Assembly (NCBI RefSeq): GCF_019972155.1
Contig: NZ_BOVL01000004.1
Span: 92,254 to 156,253 of the forward strand
Direction of reading: 5' to 3'
Source: Bradyrhizobium sp. RD5-C2
Lineage (GTDB): Bacteria; Pseudomonadota; Alphaproteobacteria; Rhizobiales; Xanthobacteraceae
Length of the DNA: 64,000 bases
Made by a program: the position numbers and the translations under genes. Positions 30,439 through 39,225 of the stretch are shown here, piece by piece. The number at the start of each line of letters is the position of its first letter. The stretch's first letter is position 1. Under the pieces are notes generated by a model. The model was not told the origin of the DNA and did not search any database. It saw nothing but the letters and a program-made list of their open reading frames with translations.

Positions 30439-31245
30439 GTGGTTGACGATGTGACGATCGAGAAGGGCCTCGGACCAGAGGGCCGTATCGCCGTGGTGCG
30501 GTTCGACCGCGGCGACGGTATCAACGCGCTGTCGCCGGAGGCGCTGCGGCAATTGACCGATGCGGCGCGCAGTTTCGAGGACGATGGCGAAACCTCGGTG
30601 GTGGTGCTGACCGGCGGCGCTAAATCGTTCAGCGCCGGCTTCGACCTCAAGGATGCCGAAGGGCGCTCGCGCAAGACGATGGATATGGGCACGCTGCGCC
30701 GTCACCTGAAGCTCGGGCCGCGGCTGACGCGCGCCTGGCAGGAGATGGAGCAGGTCACGATCGGCGCGATCGAGGGCTTTTGCGTCGGCGGCGGCGTGGC
30801 GCTCGCGGTCGCGCTGGATTTCCGGGTCATGGCGCGCGATGCGCATCTTCGCGTGCCGGAGATTGCGCTCGGCATGAACATGAGCTGGCAGAGCGTGCCG
30901 CGCATGCTGCATCTGATGGGGCCGGCGCGCACCAAGCAGGCCGTGATCCTGGCCGACGACCGGATCTCCGCCGAGGAGGCCTACGAATGGGGCTTGGTGG
31001 AGCAGGTGACTGATCCGGGCAAATCGTATGATGCTGCGATGGCGCTCGCGGCCAAGGTCGCCGCCCAGCCGCCGATTTCGGTGGCGATGACCAAGCTGAC
31101 GGTCAACCGCCTGGCGCATGCGCTCGACGATCTCGCCAGCCACATGGATCTCGACCAGTTCGCGCTGGCGAGCCTGACCGAGGATCACAAGGAGGGCGTC
31201 GCGGCTTTCCTCGGGCGGCGCAAGCCGCGCTTCAGGGGACGCTGA
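30439..31245 (+). CDS. enoyl-CoA hydratase/isomerase family protein
   Basis: Crotonase-fold protein. It has FSAGFDLKDAEGRS and IGAIEGFCVGGGVALAVALDFRVMA (read as GFCVGGGVALA with the oxyanion-hole glycines) and PEIALGMNMSWQSVPRML. The GTG at 30439 follows GGGAGG at a good distance, giving about 268 residues; an ATG at 30394 would add 15 residues without a ribosome site. The catalytic Glu pair of true hydratases is not clear in the second motif (LGMNMSW), so isomerase or another crotonase activity is possible. Converges with the DUF763 gene. Confidence 0.85.
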   Translation: MVDDVTIEKGLGPEGRIAVVRFDRGDGINALSPEALRQLTDAARSFEDDGETSVVVLTGGAKSFSAGFDLKDAEGRSRKTMDMGTLRRHLKLGPRLTRAWQEMEQVTIGAIEGFCVGGGVALAVALDFRVMARDAHLRVPEIALGMNMSWQSVPRMLHLMGPARTKQAVILADDRISAEEAYEWGLVEQVTDPGKSYDAAMALAAKVAAQPPISVAMTKLTVNRLAHALDDLASHMDLDQFALASLTEDHKEGVAAFLGRRKPRFRGR

Positions 31246-31254
31246 CGGCTCCGC

Positions 31255-32502
31255 CTAAGCTTTGGTGATGCGGTCGCTTGCGGCGAGGTCGGCCTCCCAA
31301 CCGAACGCCGAGCGGCCGTCAAGGGCCGGCGAACGCGCGCGCTCGTTGGCGACGAAGGCATCGAAGGACGGGCCGGTTGCGGTCAGCTCCAGCCTGCGGG
31401 CCTGGTCATCCAGCCGCTTCAGCGCCTGCAACTCCTCGTCGCGGCCGAGCTTGGCCTGCCGTACCGCCGATTTCAGCACGCCGATGGTCTCGTCATAGAC
31501 CTTGATCGGCACCGGAAACGGATGACGGTCCTTGCCGCCATGCGCGAGCGAGAAACGCGCCGGATCGCGGAAGCGATACGGCGTCCCGTGGACGACCTCG
31601 GCGACCATGGCGAGCGACTCCACGGTGCGGGCACCGACGCCGGGCGTCAGCAGCAGTTCGGGGAAATCCAGCGGCCCGCGCTCCGCGGCGGCGGCGAGGG
31701 TGCCATGCAGGCGGCGGATGAAGACATCGCTCGACCGCACGTCGTGATGCGCGGGCATGATCAGGTGCAACAGATCGCCCTGCGCCTCCACCTGCTCGGT
31801 CAGTTCGGCATATTCATGCGCGATGCCGTCAGGACCGAGCGCGGCGAGCAGATCGAGCTGGGCCTGGCGCGAGGCGTCGGCGCGGTGATCGGTGAGATTG
31901 ACGATCTCGCCCTGCGCTGGACCATCGATCGCGCTGTGCGGCTCGTCGACGAAGCTGCGCAGCCCCTCGGAATGCCAGTGGTAGCGTCGCGCCTGTCGCT
32001 TGTGATCGTTCATGCCTTGCTGGACCACGGTCCATTTGCCTTCCGCGGTGACGAAGAAGCCATGCAGGTAGAGCTCGAAACCGTCCTGGACCGCGGCACT
32101 GTCGACCTTGGCGACCAGACGGCTGGCGCGGGTGAGGGCGACGCCGTCAACGCCGGTCCGGTCGCCCAGCGCCGACAATTCGTCCGGCGTGCGCCGCGAA
32201 TGCTTGCCGCGACCACCGCAGACGTAGATGCCGAGCTCGTCCTGCCGCGGCGCCAGCCCGCGCTTGAGCGCGCCGATGACGCTCGTGGTGATACCCGACG
32301 AATGCCAGTCCATGCCCATGACGGCACCGAACGACTGGAACCAGAACGGATGCGAGAGCCGCTGCAGGAACGCGTCGCGGCCGTAATGATGGACCACGGC
32401 CTGCGTGATGATCGCACCCAGCGTCGCCATGCGCTCCGCCAGCCACGGCGGCACGCGTCCACCATGGAGCGGAAGATCGGCGCTGCCGGTACGTCGAACC
32501 AT
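31255..32502 (-). CDS. DUF763 domain-containing protein
   Basis: Protein of the DUF763 family, found in archaea and scattered bacteria; function unknown, with suggestions of a DNA-repair role because of a helix-hairpin-helix-like segment (LLLTPGVGARTVESLAMVAE). Hallmarks: TGSADLPLHGGRVPPWL at the N-terminus, HPFWFQSFGAVMGMDWHSSG, YVCGGRGKHSRRTP and FSLAHGGKDRHPFPVP. About 415 residues from the ATG at 32502; the frame extends to 32595 without family similarity. Not in an operon; converges with the crotonase gene. Confidence 0.85.
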   Translation of the reverse strand: MVRRTGSADLPLHGGRVPPWLAERMATLGAIITQAVVHHYGRDAFLQRLSHPFWFQSFGAVMGMDWHSSGITTSVIGALKRGLAPRQDELGIYVCGGRGKHSRRTPDELSALGDRTGVDGVALTRASRLVAKVDSAAVQDGFELYLHGFFVTAEGKWTVVQQGMNDHKRQARRYHWHSEGLRSFVDEPHSAIDGPAQGEIVNLTDHRADASRQAQLDLLAALGPDGIAHEYAELTEQVEAQGDLLHLIMPAHHDVRSSDVFIRRLHGTLAAAAERGPLDFPELLLTPGVGARTVESLAMVAEVVHGTPYRFRDPARFSLAHGGKDRHPFPVPIKVYDETIGVLKSAVRQAKLGRDEELQALKRLDDQARRLELTATGPSFDAFVANERARSPALDGRSAFGWEADLAASDRITKA

Positions 32503-32563
32503 TGGTCTCCAAGTCTCGAACTGTTGTCGTGGAGTCGGGGGCAGACTATCAGGCAAAGCCTTC

Positions 32564-32573
32564 GGGGGGGGGG
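32564..32573. repeat. G10 homopolymer tract
   Basis: Ten consecutive G on the plus strand (C10 in the sense direction of the DUF763 gene), 62 bases before that gene's start. Homopolymers of this length can slip during replication. Could equally be an assembly-sensitive site. Confidence 0.6.
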
Positions 32574-32736
32574 AATCCCCGCACAAGACCGACACACAGA
32601 ACGGAATTCCTTAGCTTTTTCTTGAAAGTTTCCCTTCACAAAAAAGCGCGAAATCCTCCATAGGAGTGTCGTAACGGGGTGGTTCCCCGACATAGGATTG
32701 TCGCGCCTTCTGGAAACGCTCGGAAAACCCGAAATC

Positions 32737-33438
32737 ATGATCATGGACCGTGGAATTGCCGACGCGATAGGCAAGGGCGATCTGTCTGGGCCTCGTTCGC
32801 CGCGTCTCAACCGCCGGGCGTTTCTGTTCGGCTCCGCTGCCGGTCTTGCCGCACTGGGCCTGGCCGGTTGTGCCTCGGACTACATGAGCCTGGCCGAGGC
32901 TGAGAAAGTCTACGGGCCCGTGCCCGACGAGAAATTCCCGATCCCAGGGGTCGATGTTAGCAAGGTCAAACCGCAATATTTTCGCAAGACAGTGCGCTAC
33001 GACAGCGACGAGGCGCCCGGTACGATCATCATCGATCCCAGCAAGTACTATGTTTACCGCATCGAAGGTGAGGGCAACGCGACGCGCTATGGCGCCAATG
33101 TCGGCCGCGATGGATTCCGGTGGAGTGGGGAGGCTTATGTCGGGCGCAAAGCCGAATGGCCTACCTGGACGCCACCCAAGGAGATGATCGCGCGCCAGCC
33201 GGAGGCGGGCAAATATGCTCGCGGCATGCCGGGAGGTCTCGATAATCCACTCGGTGCCCGCGTGCTCTACCTCTATCAAAACGGGGCGTACACGCTTTAC
33301 ACGATCTATAGCACCAGTGACCCCGAAACGATCGGGAACGGCATTACGAGCGGCTGCACCGGCCTCCTCAGTCAGGACATGATCGACCTCTATTCGCGAA
33401 CGCCGCTCAAAACGAAAGTGATCGTGCTGCCGGCCTAG
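32737..33438 (+). CDS. L,D-transpeptidase (YkuD)-like lipoprotein, degenerate active site
   Basis: YkuD-fold protein that in intact form cross-links peptidoglycan or attaches lipoproteins. Twin-arginine signal LNRRAFLFGSAAGLAALGL and a lipobox LAGC, so probably an exported lipoprotein. The catalytic region is changed: where relatives read IHGT...SSGCIR, this one reads IYSTSDPETIGNGITSGCTG. The Cys remains but the upstream His is Tyr, and the Arg after the Cys is Gly. About 233 residues from the ATG at 32737 (ATG 32743 also possible; the frame opens at TTG 32698). Likely inactive or altered. Confidence 0.8.
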   Translation: MIMDRGIADAIGKGDLSGPRSPRLNRRAFLFGSAAGLAALGLAGCASDYMSLAEAEKVYGPVPDEKFPIPGVDVSKVKPQYFRKTVRYDSDEAPGTIIIDPSKYYVYRIEGEGNATRYGANVGRDGFRWSGEAYVGRKAEWPTWTPPKEMIARQPEAGKYARGMPGGLDNPLGARVLYLYQNGAYTLYTIYSTSDPETIGNGITSGCTGLLSQDMIDLYSRTPLKTKVIVLPA

Positions 33439-34131
33439 GCAACGGCAGGCCGAGGATGCGCTCGCATCGGAGCAGGCGGCCGTCGCAGGGCAACGCAATC
33501 ACGCACGATGCGGACAAGAAAACCTGACGCGCTTTCCGGATCGAAGGCGCGCGCGTATCCGGCCAGCGCGATCCGGCTGTTCGCGCAGATGCTTGGCGAA
33601 AGCCTTCCGCAGGTCTTTCGATTGCGCCGCCTTCGCCATCTTCGGCAGCGTCTTCACCTGCGGCCATGACCGACACCGGCGCGTCGCGGATGGTCAGCAG
33701 GACATACTGGGAGCGACCTTAGAGATCGCAGAGCCGATGATGGCTGCGCCCGAGCGCGACGGATGAAATGCGAACCGTATAGGGGGAGCCACGGCTGGGT
33801 CGCCAAACCGGATCGGCTTCCATATCCGTAATTCGCATAAGGTATATTATGGAATATTTATATCTACAATTAGATCAGATATTTAGTGGGAAATCTTCGC
33901 ACCGGACCGCAGCTTGGCGCCTGTCCGGGCTCGTCCCGGTCATTGGTTCTGCTGGTCCAGGCAGCACAGCGATCCACGCCCACGCATCTCGTCAGAAAGC
34001 CGATATTGCCGCGGCGTACGGACGCTGCAATAAGCGCCAGCTGTGCAGAGATCGCTGGTGACCCCACGGCATCAGGTCCGTATAGGATGGCATCTCAGAA
34101 CAACAACAAGCCTCTCGAGGGAGCAAACCCA
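33439..34131. other. 693-base gap with gene debris and an AT-rich patch
   Basis: No intact gene. A DUF892-like fragment lies at about 33570-33662 (minus). Positions 33836-33893 are sharply AT-rich (GTATATTATGGAATATTTAT and onward) against a GC-rich background, suggesting foreign or decayed DNA or a strong promoter for the downstream TRAP genes. The TRAP gene frame is open back to 33886, but that part lacks family similarity. Confidence 0.55.
33570..33662 (-). pseudogene. fragment of a DUF892 (YciF-type ferritin-like) gene
   Basis: On the minus strand one frame reads KTLPKMAKAAQSKDLRKAF followed by AKHLRE, closely matching the conserved N-terminal part of DUF892 ferritin-like proteins. Upstream the frame meets a TGA and downstream the similarity stops, so only about 30 codons remain. 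Weak but specific pattern match. Confidence 0.4.
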
Positions 34132-35151
34132 ATGAGCTTTTCACGACGCACGCTGCTGAAGGTTTCCGCCGCTTCCGCCGTCCTGGGCGGAATTGGCGCG
34201 CCGTATGTCGCGCGCGCCCAGTCGGCCGAGTTCTCGTACAAGTTCGCCAACAACCTGCCGGAGTCGCATCCGTTCGTGGCGCGCGCCCGGGAGATGGCGG
34301 CGGCGATCAAGACCGAGACCAACGGCCGGTTTGATCTGCAGGTGTTCCCGAACAGCCAGCTCGGTTCCGACACGGACATGCTGAGCCAGGTGCGCTCCGG
34401 CGGCGTCGAGTTCTTCACGCTGTCCGGCCTGATCCTGGCGACCCTGGTGCCGGCAGCCTCGATCAACGGCATCGGCTTCGCATTCCCGGACTATCCCACG
34501 GTCTGGAAGGCCATGGATGGCGAGCTCGGCGCCTATGTGCGCGGCGAGATCAACAAGGCCGGCCTCGAGGTCATGGACAAGATCTGGGACAACGGCTTCC
34601 GCCAGACCACGTCGTCGACCAAGCCGATCAACGGTCCCGACGATCTCAAGGGCTTCAAGATCCGCGTGCCGGTGTCGCCGCTGTGGACCTCGATGTTCAA
34701 GGCGTTCGATGCATCGCCCGCCTCGATCAATTTCAGCGAGGTCTATTCGGCGCTGCAGACCAAGATCGTCGAAGGCCAGGAGAACCCGCTGGCGCTGATC
34801 TCGGCCGCCAAGCTGTACGAGGTGCAGAAATACTGCTCGATGACCAACCACATGTGGGACGGCTTCTGGTTCCTGATGAACCGCCGGGCCTGGGCGGCGC
34901 TGCCGGACGACATCAAGACCATCGTCGCCAAGAACGTCAACGCGGCGGCCGTCAAGGAGCGCGAGGACACCGAGAAGCTCAACGCCACCGTGAAGCAGGA
35001 GCTTACCGGCAAGGGTCTCGTGTTCAACCAGCCCGAGGTCGGGCCGTTCCGCGACAAGCTGCGCGCCGCCGGCTTCTACGCCGAGTGGAAGGGCAAGTAC
35101 GGCGAGAAGGCCTGGGATCTGCTCGAGAAGTCCGTCGGCAAACTGTCCTGA
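34132..35151 (+). CDS. TRAP transporter substrate-binding protein, DctP family
   Basis: Periplasmic solute receptor of a tripartite ATP-independent transporter, usually for organic acids. Tat-type signal SRRTLLKVSAASAVLG with cleavage near VARAQSA. Conserved DctP features: NNLPESHPFVARAREMAA, GRFDLQVFPNSQLGSDTDML, and the Arg in FKIRVPVSPLW that should hold the substrate carboxylate. 339 residues; ATG 34132 follows GAGGGAG. Followed 34 bases later by the fused permease. Confidence 0.94.
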   Translation: MSFSRRTLLKVSAASAVLGGIGAPYVARAQSAEFSYKFANNLPESHPFVARAREMAAAIKTETNGRFDLQVFPNSQLGSDTDMLSQVRSGGVEFFTLSGLILATLVPAASINGIGFAFPDYPTVWKAMDGELGAYVRGEINKAGLEVMDKIWDNGFRQTTSSTKPINGPDDLKGFKIRVPVSPLWTSMFKAFDASPASINFSEVYSALQTKIVEGQENPLALISAAKLYEVQKYCSMTNHMWDGFWFLMNRRAWAALPDDIKTIVAKNVNAAAVKEREDTEKLNATVKQELTGKGLVFNQPEVGPFRDKLRAAGFYAEWKGKYGEKAWDLLEKSVGKLS

Positions 35152-35185
35152 TCGATCCAGCGGGAGGCGTGCCAGGAGGATTGCC

Positions 35186-37072
35186 ATGGCTCATGTCGAG
35201 ATGACGCCGGCCGTGGCCGGCGAGGCGGCGTCACAGCCCCCTCGCCGCCGCTCTGTTCTCGGTTCCATCGAGGCGGCGCTCGGATGGCTGGTCGAAATCC
35301 CGGCGGCGATCCTTGTCGTCGCCGAGGTCGTGATCCTGTTCGCCGGCGTGGTGTCGCGTTACGTGCTGCATGCGCCGCTGATCTGGTCCGACGAGCTGGC
35401 GTCGATCCTGTTCCTGTGGCTTGCGATGCTTGGGTCCGCGGTGGCGTTCCGCCGCGGCGAGCACATGCGGATGACGGCATTGGTCGCAAGCGCCGGGCCG
35501 AGGCTGTGGGCCTATCTCGACGTGGTCGCGACCTGCGCCGCGCTGGCGTTCCTGATCCTGATCGTACGGCCGGCCTATGAATACGCCTACGAGGAGAGCT
35601 TCATCACGACGCCGGCGCTGCAGATATCCAACACCTGGCGCGCGGCGGCGCTGCCGGTCGGTATCTGCCTGATGGCGCTGTTCGCACTGCTGCGGCTGGC
35701 GCGGGTCGGCAATTTCAAGACCTTCCTGCTGGCGGCGCTGACGGTCGTCGCGCTGATCGGCGTGTTCTGGCTGGCGCAGCCGATGCTGCGGCCGCTCGGC
35801 AACCTCAACCTGATCATCTTCTTCGTCGGCGTGGTCGGCTTCTGCGTGTTCGCCGGCGTGCCGATCGGCTTTGCCTTCGGCATGGCGATCTTCGGCTATC
35901 TGGCGCTGACCACGCGGACGCCGCTGATGGTGCTGGTCGGCCGGATGGACGAGGGCATGAGCCATCTCATTCTGCTGTCGGTGCCGCTGTTCGTCTTCCT
36001 CGGCCTGCTGATCGAGATGACCGGCATGGCGCGCGCGATGGTGGCGTTCCTGGCGAGCCTGCTCGGGCATGTCCGCGGCGGCCTGCATTACGTGCTGGTC
36101 GGTGCCATGTACCTGGTCTCCGGCATCTCGGGATCGAAGGCCGCCGACATGGCGGCCGTCGCGCCCGTGCTGTTCCCGGAAATGAAGGAGCGCGGCGCCA
36201 AGCCGGGCGATCTGGTCGCCCTGCTCGCCGCCACCGGCGCGCAGACCGAAACCATTCCGCCGAGCCTGGTGCTGATCACGATCGGCTCGGTCACCGGCGT
36301 CTCGATCTCGGCGCTGTTCACCGGCGGCCTGTTGCCGGGCGTCGTGCTGGCAATCACGCTGTCGGGGCTGGTGTGGTGGCGCTACCGCGGCGAAGACTTG
36401 AGCCACGTCCAGCGCGCCACCGGCGGCGAGATCGGCAAGGCGCTGGTGTTCGCCCTGCCCGCATTGGCCCTGCCCTTCGTGATCCGCTACGCCGTGGTCG
36501 AAGGCATCGCCACGGCCACCGAGGTCTCGACCATCGGCATCGTCTACGCCTTCGTCATCGGCCTGTTGATCTACCGCAAGTTCAACTGGCGGCGGCTGGT
36601 GCCGATGCTGATCGACACGGCGTGCCTGTCGGGCGCGATCCTCTTCATCATCGGCACCGCGACCGGCATGGCCTGGGGCCTGACCCAATCCGGCTTCTCG
36701 CGCGCGCTGGCGGCGTCGATGGCCGGGCTGCCCGGCGGTTCGGCGACCTTCATCGCGGTCTCGATCCTGGCCTTCGTGATCCTGGGCAGCGTGCTCGAGG
36801 GCATTCCGGCCATCGTGCTGTTCGGGCCGCTGCTGTTTCCGATCGCGCGCCAGGTCGGCGTCCACGAGGTGCACTACGCCATGATCATCATCCTGGCGAT
36901 GGGCATCGGATTGTTCGCGCCGCCGTTCGGCGTCGGCTATTATGCCGCCTGCGCCATCGGGCGCGTCGATCCGGCCGAGGGTATCCGGCCGATCTGGGGT
37001 TACATGCTGGCGCTGTTGATCGGCCTGATCATTGTCGCCATCTTCCCCTGGATATCGATCGGTTTCCTTTAA
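35186..37072 (+). CDS. TRAP transporter permease, DctQ-DctM fusion
   Basis: Inner-membrane part of the TRAP system. The small DctQ subunit (about residues 25-175, four membrane helices, with SDELASILFLWLAMLGSAVA and RRGEHMRM) is fused to the large DctM subunit (about 205-628, many helices, with GVPIGFAFGMAIFGYLAL, GISGSKAADMAAVAPVL and PPSLVLITIGSVTGVS). 628 residues, consistent with a QM fusion. Powered by Na+ or H+ gradients as for the family. Middle gene of a likely dctP-dctQM-ligase operon. Confidence 0.94.
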   Translation: MAHVEMTPAVAGEAASQPPRRRSVLGSIEAALGWLVEIPAAILVVAEVVILFAGVVSRYVLHAPLIWSDELASILFLWLAMLGSAVAFRRGEHMRMTALVASAGPRLWAYLDVVATCAALAFLILIVRPAYEYAYEESFITTPALQISNTWRAAALPVGICLMALFALLRLARVGNFKTFLLAALTVVALIGVFWLAQPMLRPLGNLNLIIFFVGVVGFCVFAGVPIGFAFGMAIFGYLALTTRTPLMVLVGRMDEGMSHLILLSVPLFVFLGLLIEMTGMARAMVAFLASLLGHVRGGLHYVLVGAMYLVSGISGSKAADMAAVAPVLFPEMKERGAKPGDLVALLAATGAQTETIPPSLVLITIGSVTGVSISALFTGGLLPGVVLAITLSGLVWWRYRGEDLSHVQRATGGEIGKALVFALPALALPFVIRYAVVEGIATATEVSTIGIVYAFVIGLLIYRKFNWRRLVPMLIDTACLSGAILFIIGTATGMAWGLTQSGFSRALAASMAGLPGGSATFIAVSILAFVILGSVLEGIPAIVLFGPLLFPIARQVGVHEVHYAMIIILAMGIGLFAPPFGVGYYAACAIGRVDPAEGIRPIWGYMLALLIGLIIVAIFPWISIGFL

Positions 37073-37097
37073 GGCAGCTTGCGGATGGGATAGAGCC

Positions 37098-38747
37098 ATG
37101 AGTGCAGCTCAAAACCAGTACTCGATCGGGCTCGACAAGACGCCCGCCAACTACGTGCCGCTGACGCCGCTGAGCTTCCTGGCGCGCTCGGCCGCGGTCT
37201 ATCCCGACCACATCAGCGCGGTCTATGAGGGCCGCAGCTTCACCTGGAAAGAGACCTACGAGCGCTGCAAGCGCGTTGCGTCCTATCTGGCCGGCCGCGG
37301 CATCGGCCACGGCGATACGGTCGCGGCGATGCTGCCGAACATCCCGGCGATGAACGAGCTGCATTTCGCGGTGCCGATGACCGGCGCGGTGCTGAACGCG
37401 CTCAACATCCGCCTCGATGCGGAATCGATTGCGTTCCAGCTCGATCATGGCGGCGCGAAGATCATCCTCGTCGACCCCGAATTCTCCGGCGTGATCGCGG
37501 AAGCCCTGACCCTGATGAAGGGCCCGAAGCCGTTCGTGATCGACGTCGATGATGCCGCCTTCAGTGGCGGCAAGCGGATCGGCGAAATCGAGTATGAGGC
37601 GGCTGTCGCGTCAGGCGACCCTGCATTCGCCGAGCGGCCGCCGGCCGACGAATGGGATGCGATCGCGCTGAGCTATACGTCGGGCACAACAGGCAATCCG
37701 AAGGGCGTCGTGACCCATCACCGCGGCGCCTATCTGAACGCTGTCAGCAACATCCTCGCCGGCAATCTCGGCCAGCATCCGGTCTATCTCTGGACGCTGC
37801 CGATGTTTCACTGCAACGGCTGGTGCTTCCCCTGGACCATCGCGGCGACCGCCGGCGTCAATGTCTGCCTGCGCAAGGTCGACCCCGCCAAGATCTTCGA
37901 ATTGATCCCGCAGCACGGCGTCACCCACATGTGCGGTGCGCCGATCGTCTACAACACGCTGATCAATGCGCCCGACGCGCCGAAGGGCGGCAAGGCGAAG
38001 TCCGTCGTCGGCCTGATCGCCGGCGCGGCGCCGCCGGTTGCCGTGCTCGAGGGCGCCGAGCGGATCGGCATCAAGCTGACCCATGTTTACGGGCTGACCG
38101 AAGTCTACGGCCCCGCCTCGGTCTGCGCCGAGCAGCCGGGTTGGGACGAACTGTCCGCCGATGCGCGTGCGCAGCTGAAGCGGCGTCAGGGCGTGGCCTA
38201 CCCGCTGCAGGAAGACGTCACCGTGCTCGATCCCGAGACCATGCGCGAGGTGCCGCGCGACGGCGAGACCATCGGCGAGGTCATGTTCCGCGGCAACATC
38301 GTGATGAAGGGCTACCTGAAGAACGAGAAGGCGACGCAGGAAGCCTTTGCCGGCGGCTGGTTTCATACCGGCGATCTCGGTGTGCTCGACGAGCACGGCT
38401 ACGTCATCATCAAGGACCGCTCCAAGGACATCATCATCTCCGGTGGCGAGAACGTCTCCTCGGTCGAGGTCGAGGATATCCTCTACAAGCACCCGGCTGT
38501 GCTGTTTGCCGCTGTGGTCGCCAAGCCCGACCCGAAATGGGGCGAAGTGCCCTGCGCCTTCCTCGAGCTGAAGGACGGCGCCAAGGCGACCGAGGCCGAG
38601 ATCATCGCCTATTGCCGCGAGCACATGCCGGGGTTCAAGACGCCGAAGTCTGTGGTGTTCGGCGTGATCCCGAAGACATCCACGGGCAAGATCCAGAAAT
38701 TCCTGCTGCGCAACCAGGTCGGATCGGCCAAGGCAATCTCGGCCTGA
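37098..38747 (+). CDS. AMP-dependent acyl-CoA synthetase
   Basis: ANL-superfamily ligase that activates a carboxylic acid to its CoA thioester via an acyl-AMP. Motifs: ALSYTSGTTGNPKGVVTHHR (P-loop), HVYGLTEVYGPASVC, GWFHTGDLGVLDEHGYV, DRSKDIIISGGENVSSVEVE, and the C-terminal Lys in PKTSTGKIQKFLLR. 549 residues. Resembles the medium-chain / 3-methylmercaptopropionate ligase (DmdB-like) clade. Starts 26 bases after the TRAP permease stop, so it probably activates the acid imported by that transporter. Confidence 0.92.
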   Translation: MSAAQNQYSIGLDKTPANYVPLTPLSFLARSAAVYPDHISAVYEGRSFTWKETYERCKRVASYLAGRGIGHGDTVAAMLPNIPAMNELHFAVPMTGAVLNALNIRLDAESIAFQLDHGGAKIILVDPEFSGVIAEALTLMKGPKPFVIDVDDAAFSGGKRIGEIEYEAAVASGDPAFAERPPADEWDAIALSYTSGTTGNPKGVVTHHRGAYLNAVSNILAGNLGQHPVYLWTLPMFHCNGWCFPWTIAATAGVNVCLRKVDPAKIFELIPQHGVTHMCGAPIVYNTLINAPDAPKGGKAKSVVGLIAGAAPPVAVLEGAERIGIKLTHVYGLTEVYGPASVCAEQPGWDELSADARAQLKRRQGVAYPLQEDVTVLDPETMREVPRDGETIGEVMFRGNIVMKGYLKNEKATQEAFAGGWFHTGDLGVLDEHGYVIIKDRSKDIIISGGENVSSVEVEDILYKHPAVLFAAVVAKPDPKWGEVPCAFLELKDGAKATEAEIIAYCREHMPGFKTPKSVVFGVIPKTSTGKIQKFLLRNQVGSAKAISA

Positions 38748-38757
38748 GCGTTGGCGC

Positions 38758-39225
38758 TCAGCCCTCTGCAAGGCGGCCGAGCAGCCCGTACAGCAGTCGC
38801 CTCTCGTCGGCCTTGAGCGGCGCCAGCGTCGTCGCGGTGCATTCGATCTCGATCGGGATCAGCTGCTCGACAAGCGCCACGCCGGCCGTGGTCAGATCGA
38901 TCAGGATCAGCCGCTTGTCGGTCGCATCGCGCCGGGTCGCGACCAGCCGCCGCTTCTTCAGCCGCAGCACGACGTCACGGATATTGGCCGGCTCCATCGC
39001 AACCAACCGCCCAAGCAGGTTCTGCGACAGCGCCCCGCGCTCATAGAGCCGGGCCAAGGTCGCATATTGCGGGGCCGTCAGATCGTAGGACCCGATCCGG
39101 TCGACCAGATTGGACGAGGCGCGCTGATAGGCCCGGCGCAGCAGGAAGCCGGCCTGGTCCTCCAGCCGGTAGCCCGACGCAACGCGTCTGACCGGCGCGT
39201 CCGCTTTAGTCGACGTTCTCGGCAT
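38758..39225 (-). CDS. MarR family transcriptional regulator
   Basis: Winged-helix regulator, 155 residues. LTAPQYATLARLYERGALSQ and LGRLVAMEPANIRDVVLRLKKRRLV form the helix-turn-helix; RDATDKRLILIDLTTAG is the wing. Its start overlaps the 3' end of the nitroreductase gene by 20 bases, so the two are co-transcribed from the promoter with the palindrome at 39986-40007. It probably represses its own operon and may also affect the convergent ligase genes. Confidence 0.93.
   Translation of the reverse strand: MPRTSTKADAPVRRVASGYRLEDQAGFLLRRAYQRASSNLVDRIGSYDLTAPQYATLARLYERGALSQNLLGRLVAMEPANIRDVVLRLKKRRLVATRRDATDKRLILIDLTTAGVALVEQLIPIEIECTATTLAPLKADERRLLYGLLGRLAEG

Noticed and set aside
32611..33498. 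295-codon minus-strand frame opposite the L,D-transpeptidase-like gene
   Set aside because: Signal, lipobox and YkuD pattern are all on the plus strand; the minus frame has shadow composition.
33886..34131. N-terminal extension of the DctP gene
   Set aside because: The added 82 residues have no signal peptide or similarity; the Tat signal at 34132 with its ribosome site is clearly the start.
35231..37099. 622-codon minus-strand frame across the TRAP permease
   Set aside because: Antisense shadow of a clear membrane protein; composition (Gln/His/Arg/Asp) is unnatural.
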